A DNA stretch of 38,344 bases, taken from the NCBI GenBank assembly GCA_942491955.1, contig CALOCV010000032.1:1-38344 (forward strand), written 5' to 3'. The translations under genes and the position numbers were made by a program. The DNA is from CALOCV01 sp942491955. GTDB lineage: Bacteria > Chlamydiota > Chlamydiia > Chlamydiales > CALOCV01. Shown one piece after another: positions 21,835 to 30,625 of the stretch (within the stretch, counting starts at the first letter, position 1; each line of letters begins with the position of its first letter). The notes beneath the pieces are model-generated. The model made no database searches. It was not told where the DNA came from and was given only the letters and a program-made list of their open reading frames with translations.

Positions 21835-23383
21835 TTAACGAAGGATTTTTGCTTTTAGGTGGTCGCCTATGCGGATGGCGTTGGCGATGATGGTTAGGCC
21901 TGGGTTGACGGAGGAGCTTGAGGGGAAGAAGCTTCCGTCGACGACGTAGAGGTTATCGAGTTCGTGGGCTTTGCAGTGGATATCGACAACGGATTGGTTG
22001 GGGTTTTTCCCAAAGCGGCAGGTACCGACTTGGTGAGCGTCACCTGCTAGGGGGTTATTTTTTGCAAGGTAGACGGCACTTGGGATGATATGGATATCGC
22101 ATCCGATATGACGAAGGATTTCTTTGAGTTGTTCGAGGAGTTGGTGGTGGGCCTCTTCATTAGTGGGTGTATAGTGAAGACGTATATTTCCCTCTGAGGT
22201 TAGCGTCACGCGATTTTCAGGGTTGGGAAGGTCTTCTGTAGTGATCCACCATCCGATCGAGTGATCGGCCATGTATTCGAGGGCGAGGCCTGGTGTGAGC
22301 ATCGGTGCGTCGCCTTCGAGCATTTCTTTTTTCACTTTTCCGAGGAGTTGGATATGTCCTAGAGGGTGTTTCCATTTTGGCGAGCCGAAGTAGAAATCAT
22401 TAATTCCGATCGTTTTTTGGAATTTTGTTGGGTTGAATTGTTTGGAGATGGCGACGATAGCCGTATTGTTATGGCACATGTAGTGGCGTCCCACCATACC
22501 CGAGCCATTAGCCAATCCATCGGGGTGTTGATCGCTCGCCGAGCGGAGAAGAAGGGCAGCGCTATTGATGGCTCCGCAAGAGACGATAAAAAGATCGGCA
22601 CGGAGGGTGCGTCTCTCGCCTCGGTGTTCCACCTCAACTTCGGTCACTTGGTGGCCATTTTTTTCAGTATTGAGACGGATGGCTTTTGTTTCGGTCAAGA
22701 TGTGGACATTAGGATGGGTAAGAGCCGGGTTCACACAGGTGGTATGTGCATCAGCTTTTGCATTGACGAGACATGGGAAACCATCGCACGTATCGCAACG
22801 GATGCATTCGCTTTTTTCTCGATGTTGTTCATTGAGGCGGATTCCCTCGGGAAGAGGGAAAGGGTGTAGCCCCATTTCTTTGAGTTGATCGAAGATTTCC
22901 TGCATCCTTTCCTCTTGTCGCACCGGGGGGCAGGGATAAGGTTCCGACTCGGGAGGTTCTGTGGGATCGACTCCTCGTTCTCCATGGACACTGTAGAGTT
23001 TCTCTGCGCGGAGGTAGTAGGGTTGCATATCTCTGTATTCGAGAGGCCAGGCGGGTGACGTACCCCCTTGGTGTTGGATCTCTTCGAAGTCGCGTTCGCG
23101 TAGGCGCAGAAGGGCTGCTCCGTAGAATTTGGTATTCCCTCCAACATAATAATGGGTACCTGGTCGAAATGGTTTCCCGTCTTTATCTTCCCACATCTCT
23201 GTTGTTGTATAGCGATTATCGATAAAGACCGATTTTGGATCCCAATTCTCTTTTTCGCGCGGAAGGTAGGGGCCCCTTTCGATCAATAGAATTTTTTTTG
23301 CCTGTGGAAGCCAGTTCATGACAAAGCGTTCCCCCACCTGCACCTGAACCGATAATGATTACATCGTAATGTTCTACGGTCAT
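21835..23383 (-). pseudogene. GMC-family FAD oxidoreductase, frameshift in a poly-A run
   Basis: From ATG 23383 (behind GGAGGTG) the frame reads MTVEHYDVIIIGSGAGGGTL, CHELASTGKK (Rossmann FAD-binding GSGAGGG). It shifts in an A-run near 23290 to ILLIERGPYLPREKENW and continues 470 residues. The C-terminus has GTCRFGKNPNQSVVD, LDNLYVVDGSFFPSSSSVNP and LTIIANAIRIGDHL, the GMC oxidoreductase C-terminal signature. Joined, it is about 515 residues. A Cys-rich patch (CIRCDTCDGFPC) in the middle could bind iron-sulfur, as in a subset of GMC enzymes. The substrate is unknown. One extra A explains the break, so error, slippage or true loss are all possible. Confidence 0.8.
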
Positions 23384-23475
23384 AGTAGACACCTCCAAAA
23401 ATGCCACCGTATGCATTTTTGGAAAAAAAGTCTACCCCTTTCTCTTCGAAGGGGGATCCTAGAAGGATAAAACTA

Positions 23476-24513
23476 TCAAGAAGTCGTGCTAAAATCGACG
23501 TACTTCCACTGATCATTGGCAAAGGGGAATTTCTTGCGCATGAACAAGTAAGCGATGCGTCCCCGCCTATTCCATGCTTCGAGAAAACCGTCAAGAGGGT
23601 AGGTAACGAGGGTCTCGTCATCCGTGGGATAAGCGGGGTCCATCACGTAGACCTCTTGCGTTTCCGCGTTATAGCCACGAACGACCATTAAGTGGCCCGA
23701 CTTATAGGGAAATGGCGCTCCTGGAAGAGGACCTCGCACACTGACTACGACAGGAGTGCGCGCATAAAGAGCTTGCATAATTGGATCGAAAGAGTCGAGT
23801 CGAGCGACATAGACCTCCCAGCGGTGACCTAGGTAGCGCCACGCTTCTGCGACATTGAAGACCCAATTTCCGTAGATATCGAATTCTTGATCACGAACGC
23901 CTTCGGCAAAAGCGATAGGGTCGATAGGAGATTTTTTGAGTAAGAAGCGGACAACGGCAGCTGTTGATGAAGGAGAGCAAAGGTCGAGGTGGCGTGGGTG
24001 ATCGAGAGCGACTTGAGAGAGACCTGAAATATCGAGACAGACGGAGCGGTAGGTTTGGAGCTCTGGAGAAGGAAGTTGTTGAGTGCAATCACTGGTATTT
24101 GCATGGAGGGCGTAGAAGCGAAAGAGGTCGGCTCCGGCAACAGGTTCGACACGAAGGCGAAAGCCTGTCGCTTTTTTTCCATCGAATACTTCTGCTGTGT
24201 CTTGGTAGACGTGAACGGGGAAATCTTGTGGGAAATGGTCAAAAGTCGTCTTTTTTTCGTTACCCCATTGTGCGTAGGGCATCCATGGGGTCCATTCTCC
24301 GTCGATATGCAGGCTCAAGGAAATGAGGTAATCGCCTTGTTCGGGGTATTTTGCATTCCAAGAGACGATCATTTCGTTAAAAGGATCGCAAGATATCTTT
24401 TCCCATTCGACTTGTCCGCTCTCCTTTGTGATTGGGGAGGGGTAGTAATGGAAAACCTCTGCAGAAAGGGTTGTCAGGGCAAAAAAAGTAACGAAAAAAA
24501 ACATCTTATTCAT
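23476..24513 (-). CDS. Secreted peptidase C39-like family protein
   Basis: About 345 residues. N-terminal signal peptide MNKMFFFVTFFALTTLSAEV; start placed at ATG 24513 with AGG upstream, although an ATG at 24528 is in frame. After a beta-rich region (about 30-160), the C39-like papain fold follows: RHLDLCSPSSTAAVVRFLL (Cys near 179), KSGHLMVVRGYN (His near 274) and YVMDPAYP (Asp near 292). This is the Cys-His-Asp order of C39_2 domains, which act as bacteriocin-leader or general thiol peptidases outside the membrane. No transporter partner is nearby. The stop lies 92 bp from the GMC start, same strand. Confidence 0.75.
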   Translation of the reverse strand: MNKMFFFVTFFALTTLSAEVFHYYPSPITKESGQVEWEKISCDPFNEMIVSWNAKYPEQGDYLISLSLHIDGEWTPWMPYAQWGNEKKTTFDHFPQDFPVHVYQDTAEVFDGKKATGFRLRVEPVAGADLFRFYALHANTSDCTQQLPSPELQTYRSVCLDISGLSQVALDHPRHLDLCSPSSTAAVVRFLLKKSPIDPIAFAEGVRDQEFDIYGNWVFNVAEAWRYLGHRWEVYVARLDSFDPIMQALYARTPVVVSVRGPLPGAPFPYKSGHLMVVRGYNAETQEVYVMDPAYPTDDETLVTYPLDGFLEAWNRRGRIAYLFMRKKFPFANDQWKYVDFSTTS

Positions 24514-24586
24514 GAGAAACCTCGACATAAAGAATCAAAAAATTCTATACTTATTGTATATTTTTGTCAAAAATCGCATGGAGTAG

Positions 24587-26338
24587 ATGATGACTTATCT
24601 CGACCCCTCCAAAGGAAAGTACATTCAGTGGAGCCAAGACCAAGGTTTTACACAGGTACACAAAAAACCTAAAATTTCGTCTGAGGAATTAAAAACTGCA
24701 GATACAGAAACGAAAACCGCATTTTTGATGAAAAAAATCAAAGAAAGCTCTCTTTCTCCGGAAGAAAAGCAAACACTTAGTTCCCATCTCTGCAACAATG
24801 TACACAAAAAATGGGGTGTGAGGGTTGCGTTATGGATTCATCAGCACATTTCTTCCAGATTCTTTAAAAACACATCAGCAAAGATCGAGCAGATTAACAC
24901 ATTTTCTAAGGAAATATTGGCAGCACCATCCCCTTCTTCTCCTCAGCAGCTGCCACCCCAAAACCCACCTACTTCGCCAACGCCTCCAACGCATCCTATA
25001 CCCCCTCTTCCCCCACCACCTCCTCCTCCCCCCTCAAAAAAAGAGCGCATCCCCAAGGAGCACAAGATCGAGTCCCCTCCTTCTTATAAAGGGAACCCTA
25101 CCATTGCCGATTTAGAGCAAGATTATCCCTATTGGTTTATGAAAGAGGTGCATGCAGCTGTAACGGATGAAATATTTCAAGCAGCCGAGAAAGAAAAGGT
25201 TCAACCAAATCTTTTGTCATTAAAAGAAAATTTTGAAAACCACAACAAGGCTTTTCTTTCCCTCATCATGCGTCTTCCTGACCTTGATAATACCACAAAA
25301 AAGAATGAAACTAAAAATCGCTACCCCGGAAGTGACAATCTATTTCCTACAAAAGAGACCCGAGTCAACAAAGCCCCTAATCCAGGCGAGACACACGAAA
25401 TTCCTCCATTAAAGGCAAATGAAAACCCTTTTTATATCAATGCGAACCATGTTCAAGATCACAATCTGATTCTTGCTGGTGCTCCACCTCAAGAACATTT
25501 AGAGGATCACTTACACGTTCTTTTCCACAAAGCGACGCCTAGCGATCCCCAATCTTTAGTTGGCTTGGTGCCCGAGTCGATTCTTACTTCTCTTCAGAAG
25601 GATCCAGAGGGAAATATCCCTTTCATTCACAATTACATGGTGACAAAAACAAGAGAAAAGGGGAGCGCAAAATCCGAATTTTATGACGACTACAAGGGAG
25701 CGTATTACTCTGTTGCTCCCCTCTATTGCACTTTTATAAAGAGAGATGGAACAGAAGAAGTAGAAGAAAAATTAATAGATGTAAAAACATTTTGGAAACA
25801 CTCAGAAAACGAACCCTCTTATTTAGGTGCTTATCTTCTCCTCGAATTAAAAAATACGAAGGAGAATAAAACGGTTTATGTTTTACAACACCATTTCTTT
25901 GCCTGGCCCGATTTTGGCATTCCCGATGCAGCAGGTTCTTATTTATTTGGCGATTTGTTGTTGGATAGTTTTCATGCCGAAAAGGAAGGGGTTACTTCCT
26001 ATATTCATTGCAGTGCAGGAGTGGGTCGATCGGGGACCTTTGCAACGGTTGAATGGTTGATGCTTGGCATTTATCGATCACTGCTTGCAGATCCTGATCG
26101 GGATGATATTGAGGTTGATATCGCAAAAGCGGTAGATACGATACGGGAAAGCCGTAGAGGAGCGGTCCAATCTACGGAGCAATTTCTCTACATTGAAGTT
26201 GCGGTGGGGATGATGATTCCGATTTTACGCAAGTTGACAGAAAAAGCGAAAGCGCGGGGTGAAGACAAACCTTCAGCTGCCGACATTGCTGAAGCCAAGG
26301 AGCAGCTGAAGAAGCAGATGGCTCCCTATTTCGTTTAG
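24587..26338 (+). CDS. Eukaryotic-type protein tyrosine phosphatase with proline-rich linker (likely effector)
   Basis: 583 residues. The N-terminal ~110 are helical and polar, then a Pro-rich linker at about 114-149 with a run of eight prolines, then a classical PTP domain: WPDFGIPD (440-447, general-acid loop), IHCSAGVGRSGTF (catalytic Cys475, Arg481) and AVQSTEQFLYIE (Q-loop). The KNRYPGSDN stretch resembles the usual KNRY substrate loop. Classical PTPs in bacteria such as YopH and SptP are type III effectors that dephosphorylate host proteins; no type III signal can be read by eye. Either of two adjacent ATGs may start it; GGAG favours 24590. It is divergent from the C39-like gene. Confidence 0.85.
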   Translation: MMTYLDPSKGKYIQWSQDQGFTQVHKKPKISSEELKTADTETKTAFLMKKIKESSLSPEEKQTLSSHLCNNVHKKWGVRVALWIHQHISSRFFKNTSAKIEQINTFSKEILAAPSPSSPQQLPPQNPPTSPTPPTHPIPPLPPPPPPPPSKKERIPKEHKIESPPSYKGNPTIADLEQDYPYWFMKEVHAAVTDEIFQAAEKEKVQPNLLSLKENFENHNKAFLSLIMRLPDLDNTTKKNETKNRYPGSDNLFPTKETRVNKAPNPGETHEIPPLKANENPFYINANHVQDHNLILAGAPPQEHLEDHLHVLFHKATPSDPQSLVGLVPESILTSLQKDPEGNIPFIHNYMVTKTREKGSAKSEFYDDYKGAYYSVAPLYCTFIKRDGTEEVEEKLIDVKTFWKHSENEPSYLGAYLLLELKNTKENKTVYVLQHHFFAWPDFGIPDAAGSYLFGDLLLDSFHAEKEGVTSYIHCSAGVGRSGTFATVEWLMLGIYRSLLADPDRDDIEVDIAKAVDTIRESRRGAVQSTEQFLYIEVAVGMMIPILRKLTEKAKARGEDKPSAADIAEAKEQLKKQMAPYFV

Positions 26339-26467
26339 AGGATTTTGTTAAGAATATTTTTTAATACAGTAGCAGCACAGGCGAGATCTTTGTTCCTACA
26401 AAGCTTGTGTTATTTGTTGTTTTTAATCTCCATTTGTGTTAAAATTATTTTTAAACTAGGTGTGAAT

Positions 26468-27373
26468 ATGGAAATTGCTCCAAGACAGTTGATTTACAAT
26501 GCCCAGCAGGCTAATACGCTCTCAGAAGCTGTTAAAGAAGCGCGGAAGCAGTTTGATATAAGATCCAATATATATAATTTTCTTGATAGTGGTTGCACGT
26601 ATTGGAGTTTACCAGTGCATACGGTCGTCTCAGGAAGCTTCGGCGAGACTACTCAAAATATAGAGGACGCCAAAAACGATTGTGATCGACATGTGATTCG
26701 GTTATTTATTGAAAATTTTCCTAACACAAAAAAGAAGACCGCCATTGAGAACTATTTAATAAATAAATTTACCTTAAAAACTGTTGATGACACAACCTCA
26801 TATAAATACAATAAGTTATCGCAATTTCTGACTAAGTTACAAAATAACCAATTCCTTTCTGAAGACGCAAAGCAAGCAAAAAAAACGGCAAAAATTGAGC
26901 AAGAGAAGAAAACGAAGAAGCAACAACGAATAGACGAGATTAAAGCCTCTTTGAAACAAGCAGAGAAGTCTTTAGAAGTCGATCCTCAGTTGCAGAGTTG
27001 GGTGAATCATTTAAAGAATAAATCACTTTCTCCAACAGGCAAAAAAAAATGTGCTCCACTTCTTTCTATTCTGGAAGGTGTGATCAATGGAGCCATCTAT
27101 TCTCCAGAAGAGTTAGCAAACCTCGACGGATTGCTTAATTACATTCCTGACAACTTATTAAATTGGAAAAAGGTGGCAGATGTTGCTGATAAACAAGTTA
27201 CAAAAAATCAAGACCATCGACAACTGCAACAGAATTTTCAAACGCTGCAACAAGAACTAGAAAAATTGGATCCTTCGAAAGCTCCAAAGAAACTGGATGA
27301 ACCGGTAAACCCCTCTATTGGAGAATGTCCTAACAATCCTGATTCCAAAAAACCTCAAGATTCTGGTCGTTAG
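26468..27373 (+). CDS. Unrecognised Lys/Gln-rich protein, 301 aa, ending at an in-frame TAG before a proline-rich tail
   Basis: No recognised family. The N-terminal ~130 residues look globular (FLDSGCTYWSLPVHTVVSG), followed by a charged coiled-coil-like stretch (DAKQAKKTAKIEQEKKTKKQ), a second globular part, and a Pro/Asp tail reaching TAG 27371-27373. The same frame stays open well beyond this stop. Start chosen at ATG 26468 with AGGTG upstream; a TTG at 26345 would add a hydrophobic 41-residue leader and also has GAGGA upstream, so it cannot be excluded. It lies just after the PTP gene and may be co-transcribed. Confidence 0.55.
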   Translation: MEIAPRQLIYNAQQANTLSEAVKEARKQFDIRSNIYNFLDSGCTYWSLPVHTVVSGSFGETTQNIEDAKNDCDRHVIRLFIENFPNTKKKTAIENYLINKFTLKTVDDTTSYKYNKLSQFLTKLQNNQFLSEDAKQAKKTAKIEQEKKTKKQQRIDEIKASLKQAEKSLEVDPQLQSWVNHLKNKSLSPTGKKKCAPLLSILEGVINGAIYSPEELANLDGLLNYIPDNLLNWKKVADVADKQVTKNQDHRQLQQNFQTLQQELEKLDPSKAPKKLDEPVNPSIGECPNNPDSKKPQDSGR

Positions 27374-27748
27374 ACTCCTCTCAATAAACCTCCTGGCAAC
27401 ACGCCTCAATACCCAAATGTTCCACCTCCTAACGAACCTCCTGGCAACACGCCTCAAAACCCAAATGTTCCACCTCCTAACGAACCTCCTGGCAACACGC
27501 CTCAAAACCCAAATGTTCCACCTCCTAACGAACCTCCTGGCAATCCGCCTCAAAATCCTAATTTTCCTTCGAGGCCGATTCCTAGTACGCCGCCTCCATC
27601 TCCTGCTGATCCGGAGCAGGAGCCTGTTGATCCTAGTAGAGAACCCTAATCTTTATTGGATCGGGTGAAGCGGACAGGAAGAAGCATCTTAGATCGCATT
27701 GCATCGATTTGGATACGCATCTTGCGATTTTTTGGCATTCGTTCGTAA
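27374..27748 (+). pseudogene. In-frame proline-rich and basic tail beyond the TAG stop
   Basis: Without any frame change, translation past TAG gives TPLNKPPGNTPQYPNVPPPN, four 16-residue repeats, then SPADPEQEPVDPSREP to TAA 27647-27649. The frame continues once more after that TAA: SLLDRVKRTGRSILDRIASI, WIRILRFFGIRS to TAA 27746-27748. These look like protein sequence, with regular repeats and an amphipathic basic helix, not chance. Most likely the gene once ended at 27748 and acquired two stops. Suppression is the other possibility. Confidence 0.5.
27389..27580 (+). repeat. Four tandem 48-bp repeats encoding PPGNTPQNPNVPPPNE
   Basis: Units at 27389, 27437, 27485 and 27533. The second and third are identical, the first has Tyr for Asn, and the fourth has diverged (PPGNPPQNPNFPSRPI). 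The unit is 16 codons, so copy-number change keeps the frame, as in surface or secreted proline-rich proteins. Confidence 0.85.
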
Positions 27749-27782
27749 TCATCTTATAGAAATTCAACCGCTCGACCGAAGG

Positions 27783-27985
27783 GAGAGGCTTATCGCGCGA
27801 ACGGCACGTTCGTGCGAGTGCATTCTTTTGAGAAAGCGGTAGCTTTCTCAAAAAAAGCAAATAAACCGTAGTGAAGCAAGCGTCGCAAGCGAGCGACAAA
27901 TGTGAAGGCCGCGGAGCGGCCGCAGGGGTTTGGGGAGCCATGCTCCCCAGCGGGGTTTGGGGCAGAGCCCCAAAAAAAACAAGAC
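27783..27985. repeat. Cluster of short palindromes (REP-like), including GGGG-TTTGGGG units
   Basis: A chain of hairpins: CGCGAAC...GTTCGTGCG, TTGAGAAAGC-GGTA-GCTTTCTCAA (perfect), GCGGAGCGGCCGC, GGGGAGC-CAT-GCTCCCC and TTGGGGC-AGA-GCCCCAA. A smaller unit of the same type (GGGGTTTGGGTCAGCACCCC) occurs at 19063-19082, and a related G-rich one at 31015-31075. It lies where two genes converge and is read as coding by the last gene of the secretion operon. Confidence 0.65.
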
Positions 27986-28887
27986 AATTTTTTAAGTCCA
28001 TGACATTTGGGTATACCCTTTATCAGCGGGGTTTCGAGGAGGAGACGGCCCAGTTGATGAGGGAGGGGGACATCTGGGGCGAGGGAGGGGGCGAATTTTT
28101 GTTGGAGGAGGGTTTCGAATTCTTTTTTATTTTCTCTTTGTTTTGTTTTTTGCATTTGTTTATGGATTTGGGAGCGTTCGTTGAGGAGATCTTGGACGAT
28201 AGTTTCGTTTTGGAATAGGACGAGGAGGGTATATTTTGGGGCGAGGTAGACGCTGATGGGGCGAGGATTTTTTTGGTGGACGGTGATGTGATCGAGCAAG
28301 GGTGGGTAGGGGTTATTGGGATTTTGAGAGCCGAGGAGCATGAGGTGGTAGGCGTCGTGGGTATGAGGGTTAGGGAAGGATAGTTGATTGAGGGAGCGTT
28401 TAGTTTGTGCGGGTTTTTGTGGGTTGTGGAGGGTATTAACGATATGTTGGGCGATGGATTGTTCTAGGTCGGGAACGATTTTTTTAGTTTCTTGAAAGAA
28501 GGGGGTATTAGCGTAGAAGGTATGGAGGAGTTTTGTGAGGAGGGAGAGGCGTTGTTGCCATTCGGCATCGTTAGGAGAGTGGGTTGGTTCTTTAAAGAAG
28601 GCTAGGTCGAGGAAGGAGCAGAGATTTTGTTGTTGTTCGTGTTCTTCGATTTCGTCGAGTTGGATATTGTGGGCGATGGGATTTAAAGAGGGTGGGGTTA
28701 TTTCTGTAGTTTTGTGGTGTTTTGCGTACATTTTGTGTTGAAGGGCGTTGAAGACGGGGAAGGCATGTTCTTGATTTTGTGAGAGGGTGAAGCGGAGGGT
28801 TTGATTTTGGAAAAAATTTTCGTACCGTGCGTAGGAAAGGGCTGAGAGAACGAGGATGAAGGCGATGACGGTGGGGAGGAGTTTCAT
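27790..28887 (-). CDS. Last gene of the type II secretion operon (CT565-like position), C-terminus extended by repeats
   Basis: Frame of 365 residues. It starts MKLLPTVIAFILVLSALSYA, a single N-terminal membrane anchor or signal, followed by a soluble region (ENFFQNQTLRFTLSQNQEHA) without a family I recognise. ATG overlaps the preceding stop as ATGA, so it belongs to the operon. Genuine protein probably ends near LLLETPLIKGIPKCHGLKKL (about residue 300). The last ~60 residues are translation of the palindrome cluster 27783-27985 and are unlikely to be ancestral. By position it matches the last gene of the chlamydial CT573-CT565 block; a GspK- or GspL-like role is speculation. Confidence 0.6.
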   Translation of the reverse strand: MKLLPTVIAFILVLSALSYARYENFFQNQTLRFTLSQNQEHAFPVFNALQHKMYAKHHKTTEITPPSLNPIAHNIQLDEIEEHEQQQNLCSFLDLAFFKEPTHSPNDAEWQQRLSLLTKLLHTFYANTPFFQETKKIVPDLEQSIAQHIVNTLHNPQKPAQTKRSLNQLSFPNPHTHDAYHLMLLGSQNPNNPYPPLLDHITVHQKNPRPISVYLAPKYTLLVLFQNETIVQDLLNERSQIHKQMQKTKQRENKKEFETLLQQKFAPSLAPDVPLPHQLGRLLLETPLIKGIPKCHGLKKLSCFFWGSAPNPAGEHGSPNPCGRSAAFTFVARLRRLLHYGLFAFFEKATAFSKECTRTNVPFAR

Positions 28888-29567
28888 GATATTTCGATGG
28901 GTTTTGTGAGGTTATATTTGGGGAATTGTTCTTTTTGGGTGATGGGGTAAGCGAAGAGTTTTTTTTGATCATTGCGGGTGATTTCGATAGCAAGGATAGC
29001 TGGGAGATATTTTGTGTCTTTTGGCCAATGGGAGTGCCAGGTATCGGGAGAAAGCTCTGTAGAGGAGGAGATGGGAAGATTTTCTTTTGGGGGGATGTAG
29101 AAGAAGAAGGAGAGGTATTGGACATTAGGAGCGAGGATTTCCTGATGGGCGTAGGAGGGATCTTCGACATATTCTTTTGGGTAGGGCCATGTGATAAGGG
29201 AAAGGTTTCCTTTTTCGTCGAGGATGAGGCGGCTTATGGCGATGTGATTGATTTCTGCATATGCGGATCCGTCAGTATAGTGTGAGAAGACGAGGGAGGG
29301 GCCTTTTGCAAGGGGTGGGATGGAGAGGTTTTCTGTAGCGAAGATGGGGGGATACTGGGGTAGAGGGGCGGTAGGAATTTGGTAAAACAGATCTTCGAGG
29401 CGGTGTTGTAGGAAGAGGTCGGTGGTGATTTCTTCTTCGAGTTGTTTTTGTTTACTGTGGAGGTATTCGATACTGTGGTAGGTGCCGAGGAGGGCCATGA
29501 GGACGATGGAGGCGAGGGCGAAGGATATGAGGGTTTCGAGGAGGGTGATGGGGCGTTTTTTATGCAT
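28884..29567 (-). CDS. Pseudopilin-like protein (GspJ-like position)
   Basis: 227 residues from ATG 29567 (MHKKRPITLLETLISFALAS), overlapping the upstream stop by 8 bp. It has a short basic leader and a class III (prepilin-type) hydrophobic helix with Glu at +5 of ITLLE, then a soluble beta-rich domain (LPQYPPIFATENL, FFFYIPPKENLP). The residue before the mature start would be Pro, not the Gly that prepilin peptidases need. Matches the position of chlamydial CT566; the GspJ analogy comes from size and order only. Confidence 0.65.
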   Translation of the reverse strand: MHKKRPITLLETLISFALASIVLMALLGTYHSIEYLHSKQKQLEEEITTDLFLQHRLEDLFYQIPTAPLPQYPPIFATENLSIPPLAKGPSLVFSHYTDGSAYAEINHIAISRLILDEKGNLSLITWPYPKEYVEDPSYAHQEILAPNVQYLSFFFYIPPKENLPISSSTELSPDTWHSHWPKDTKYLPAILAIEITRNDQKKLFAYPITQKEQFPKYNLTKPIEIS

Positions 29568-30036
29568 GGGGGGCCCCTTCGGCTTCGAGGAAGAGTTGCA
29601 TGGTGCGGGTTTGTTGTTTCCCTTTGGATGCAGATATTGGCGTGAATATAAGGGAGAGGTTGACGAGGTAGTAGTGGTCATGTTCCTGGTTGGTTTCTTT
29701 ATTAAGGTTACATTTCCCTTCGAAGTGGATGGTATAGGGAATATCGAATTCCACGGTGAAGGGGCGGTTGAAGTCGGCATCAGAAAAGGGAATATCGAGG
29801 GGGTGTTGTTGTTGATCGGTTAAGTGGGCGAAGGGGATATTGTGTTTGTAAACCTGCTGTACAACGTAGGCGCAGGTCAATTGGGCGATGTGATCGAAGC
29901 GAAGGTCTTGCAGGTATTCTCGATCGGCGCGGTAGATACGGACGTGGGAGGAGAGGATGGGAACGATGCAGATGGTAAAGAGGAGGATAGAGATCATCAC
30001 TTCGAGGAGTTGGAAGGGGCGGCGGTAGCGGATCAT
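29560..30036 (-). CDS. Pseudopilin-like protein (GspI-like position)
   Basis: 158 residues from ATG 30036 (MIRYRRPFQLLEVMISILLF), with ATGA overlap to the upstream stop. Basic leader plus hydrophobic helix with the Glu at +5 (FQLLE), then an acidic soluble domain ending near KQQTRTMQLFLEAEGAPHA. The residue at -1 is Pro. Position equals chlamydial CT567. Likely sits in the inner membrane as part of a pseudopilus-like assembly. Confidence 0.65.
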   Translation of the reverse strand: MIRYRRPFQLLEVMISILLFTICIVPILSSHVRIYRADREYLQDLRFDHIAQLTCAYVVQQVYKHNIPFAHLTDQQQHPLDIPFSDADFNRPFTVEFDIPYTIHFEGKCNLNKETNQEHDHYYLVNLSLIFTPISASKGKQQTRTMQLFLEAEGAPHA

Positions 30037-30611
30037 GTTGTCACCTCGTTGAGAATCCATGTTGGGTAGAGGCGGTGGGAGAGGTTTTCTTTGGATTCTG
30101 GTGGCAGTGTAGTTATTGGAAAAATTGGTGATGGGTAGGTTTTGAGGACGATTTTGTAGAGGCAATCTTCCTCTTTTGCGTGGTTTTTTGGGCTAAAAGC
30201 GAAGGTTCCTGACATACGGAAAGCGCCATCGTAGCGGTTGAATTTGATGGTCCAGGTTTCATCTGGAGAGAGATTTTTACCGTTATGGAAAATGGTTCGG
30301 ATGGTTTTGAGAGGGATTTTTTTATGTACGAATTTCTCATAAAATGCTTTTGGACATGCGACTTCGGGTTGGCAGTGGATGGTGATGGTATTATTTTCGT
30401 GGGAGAAGATCACTTGGACATGTCCTTTTTGTCCTAATGCCATATTTTGTGCTGTATTGAGGAGGGAAGCTACGCGGCGGACATCGCTCGTGTAGCGTCC
30501 CTGTTGGATCCAGCGATAGGTTTGGACACTCACTACGGTGGCGAAGGAGAAGAGGAGGGTGATGGCGATGAGCACTTCGAGGAGGGTAAGCATCCTTTTT
30601 TTTTGTTGCAT
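30033..30611 (-). CDS. Pseudopilin-like protein (GspH-like position)
   Basis: 192 residues, MQQKKRMLTLLEVLIAITLL with a prepilin-type N-terminus (LTLLE, Glu at +5; -1 residue Met). A 14-bp gap separates it from gspG, with AAAGG in front of the ATG. Soluble part contains RRVASLLNTAQNMALGQKGH, like the helix-to-sheet transition of GspH/FimT-type minor pseudopilins. Position equals CT568. Confidence 0.7.
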   Translation of the reverse strand: MQQKKRMLTLLEVLIAITLLFSFATVVSVQTYRWIQQGRYTSDVRRVASLLNTAQNMALGQKGHVQVIFSHENNTITIHCQPEVACPKAFYEKFVHKKIPLKTIRTIFHNGKNLSPDETWTIKFNRYDGAFRMSGTFAFSPKNHAKEEDCLYKIVLKTYPSPIFPITTLPPESKENLSHRLYPTWILNEVTT

Positions 30612-30625
30612 GGAGATGCCTTTTA

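Noticed and set aside
27257..27553. Arg/Trp-repeat frame antisense to the proline repeats
   Set aside because: Mirror of the 48-bp repeats; no ribosome site, and the sense strand has the coherent repeat protein.
27389..27580. CRISPR array at the regular 48-bp repeats
   Set aside because: Units are directly tandem without spacers and keep a 16-codon coding frame.
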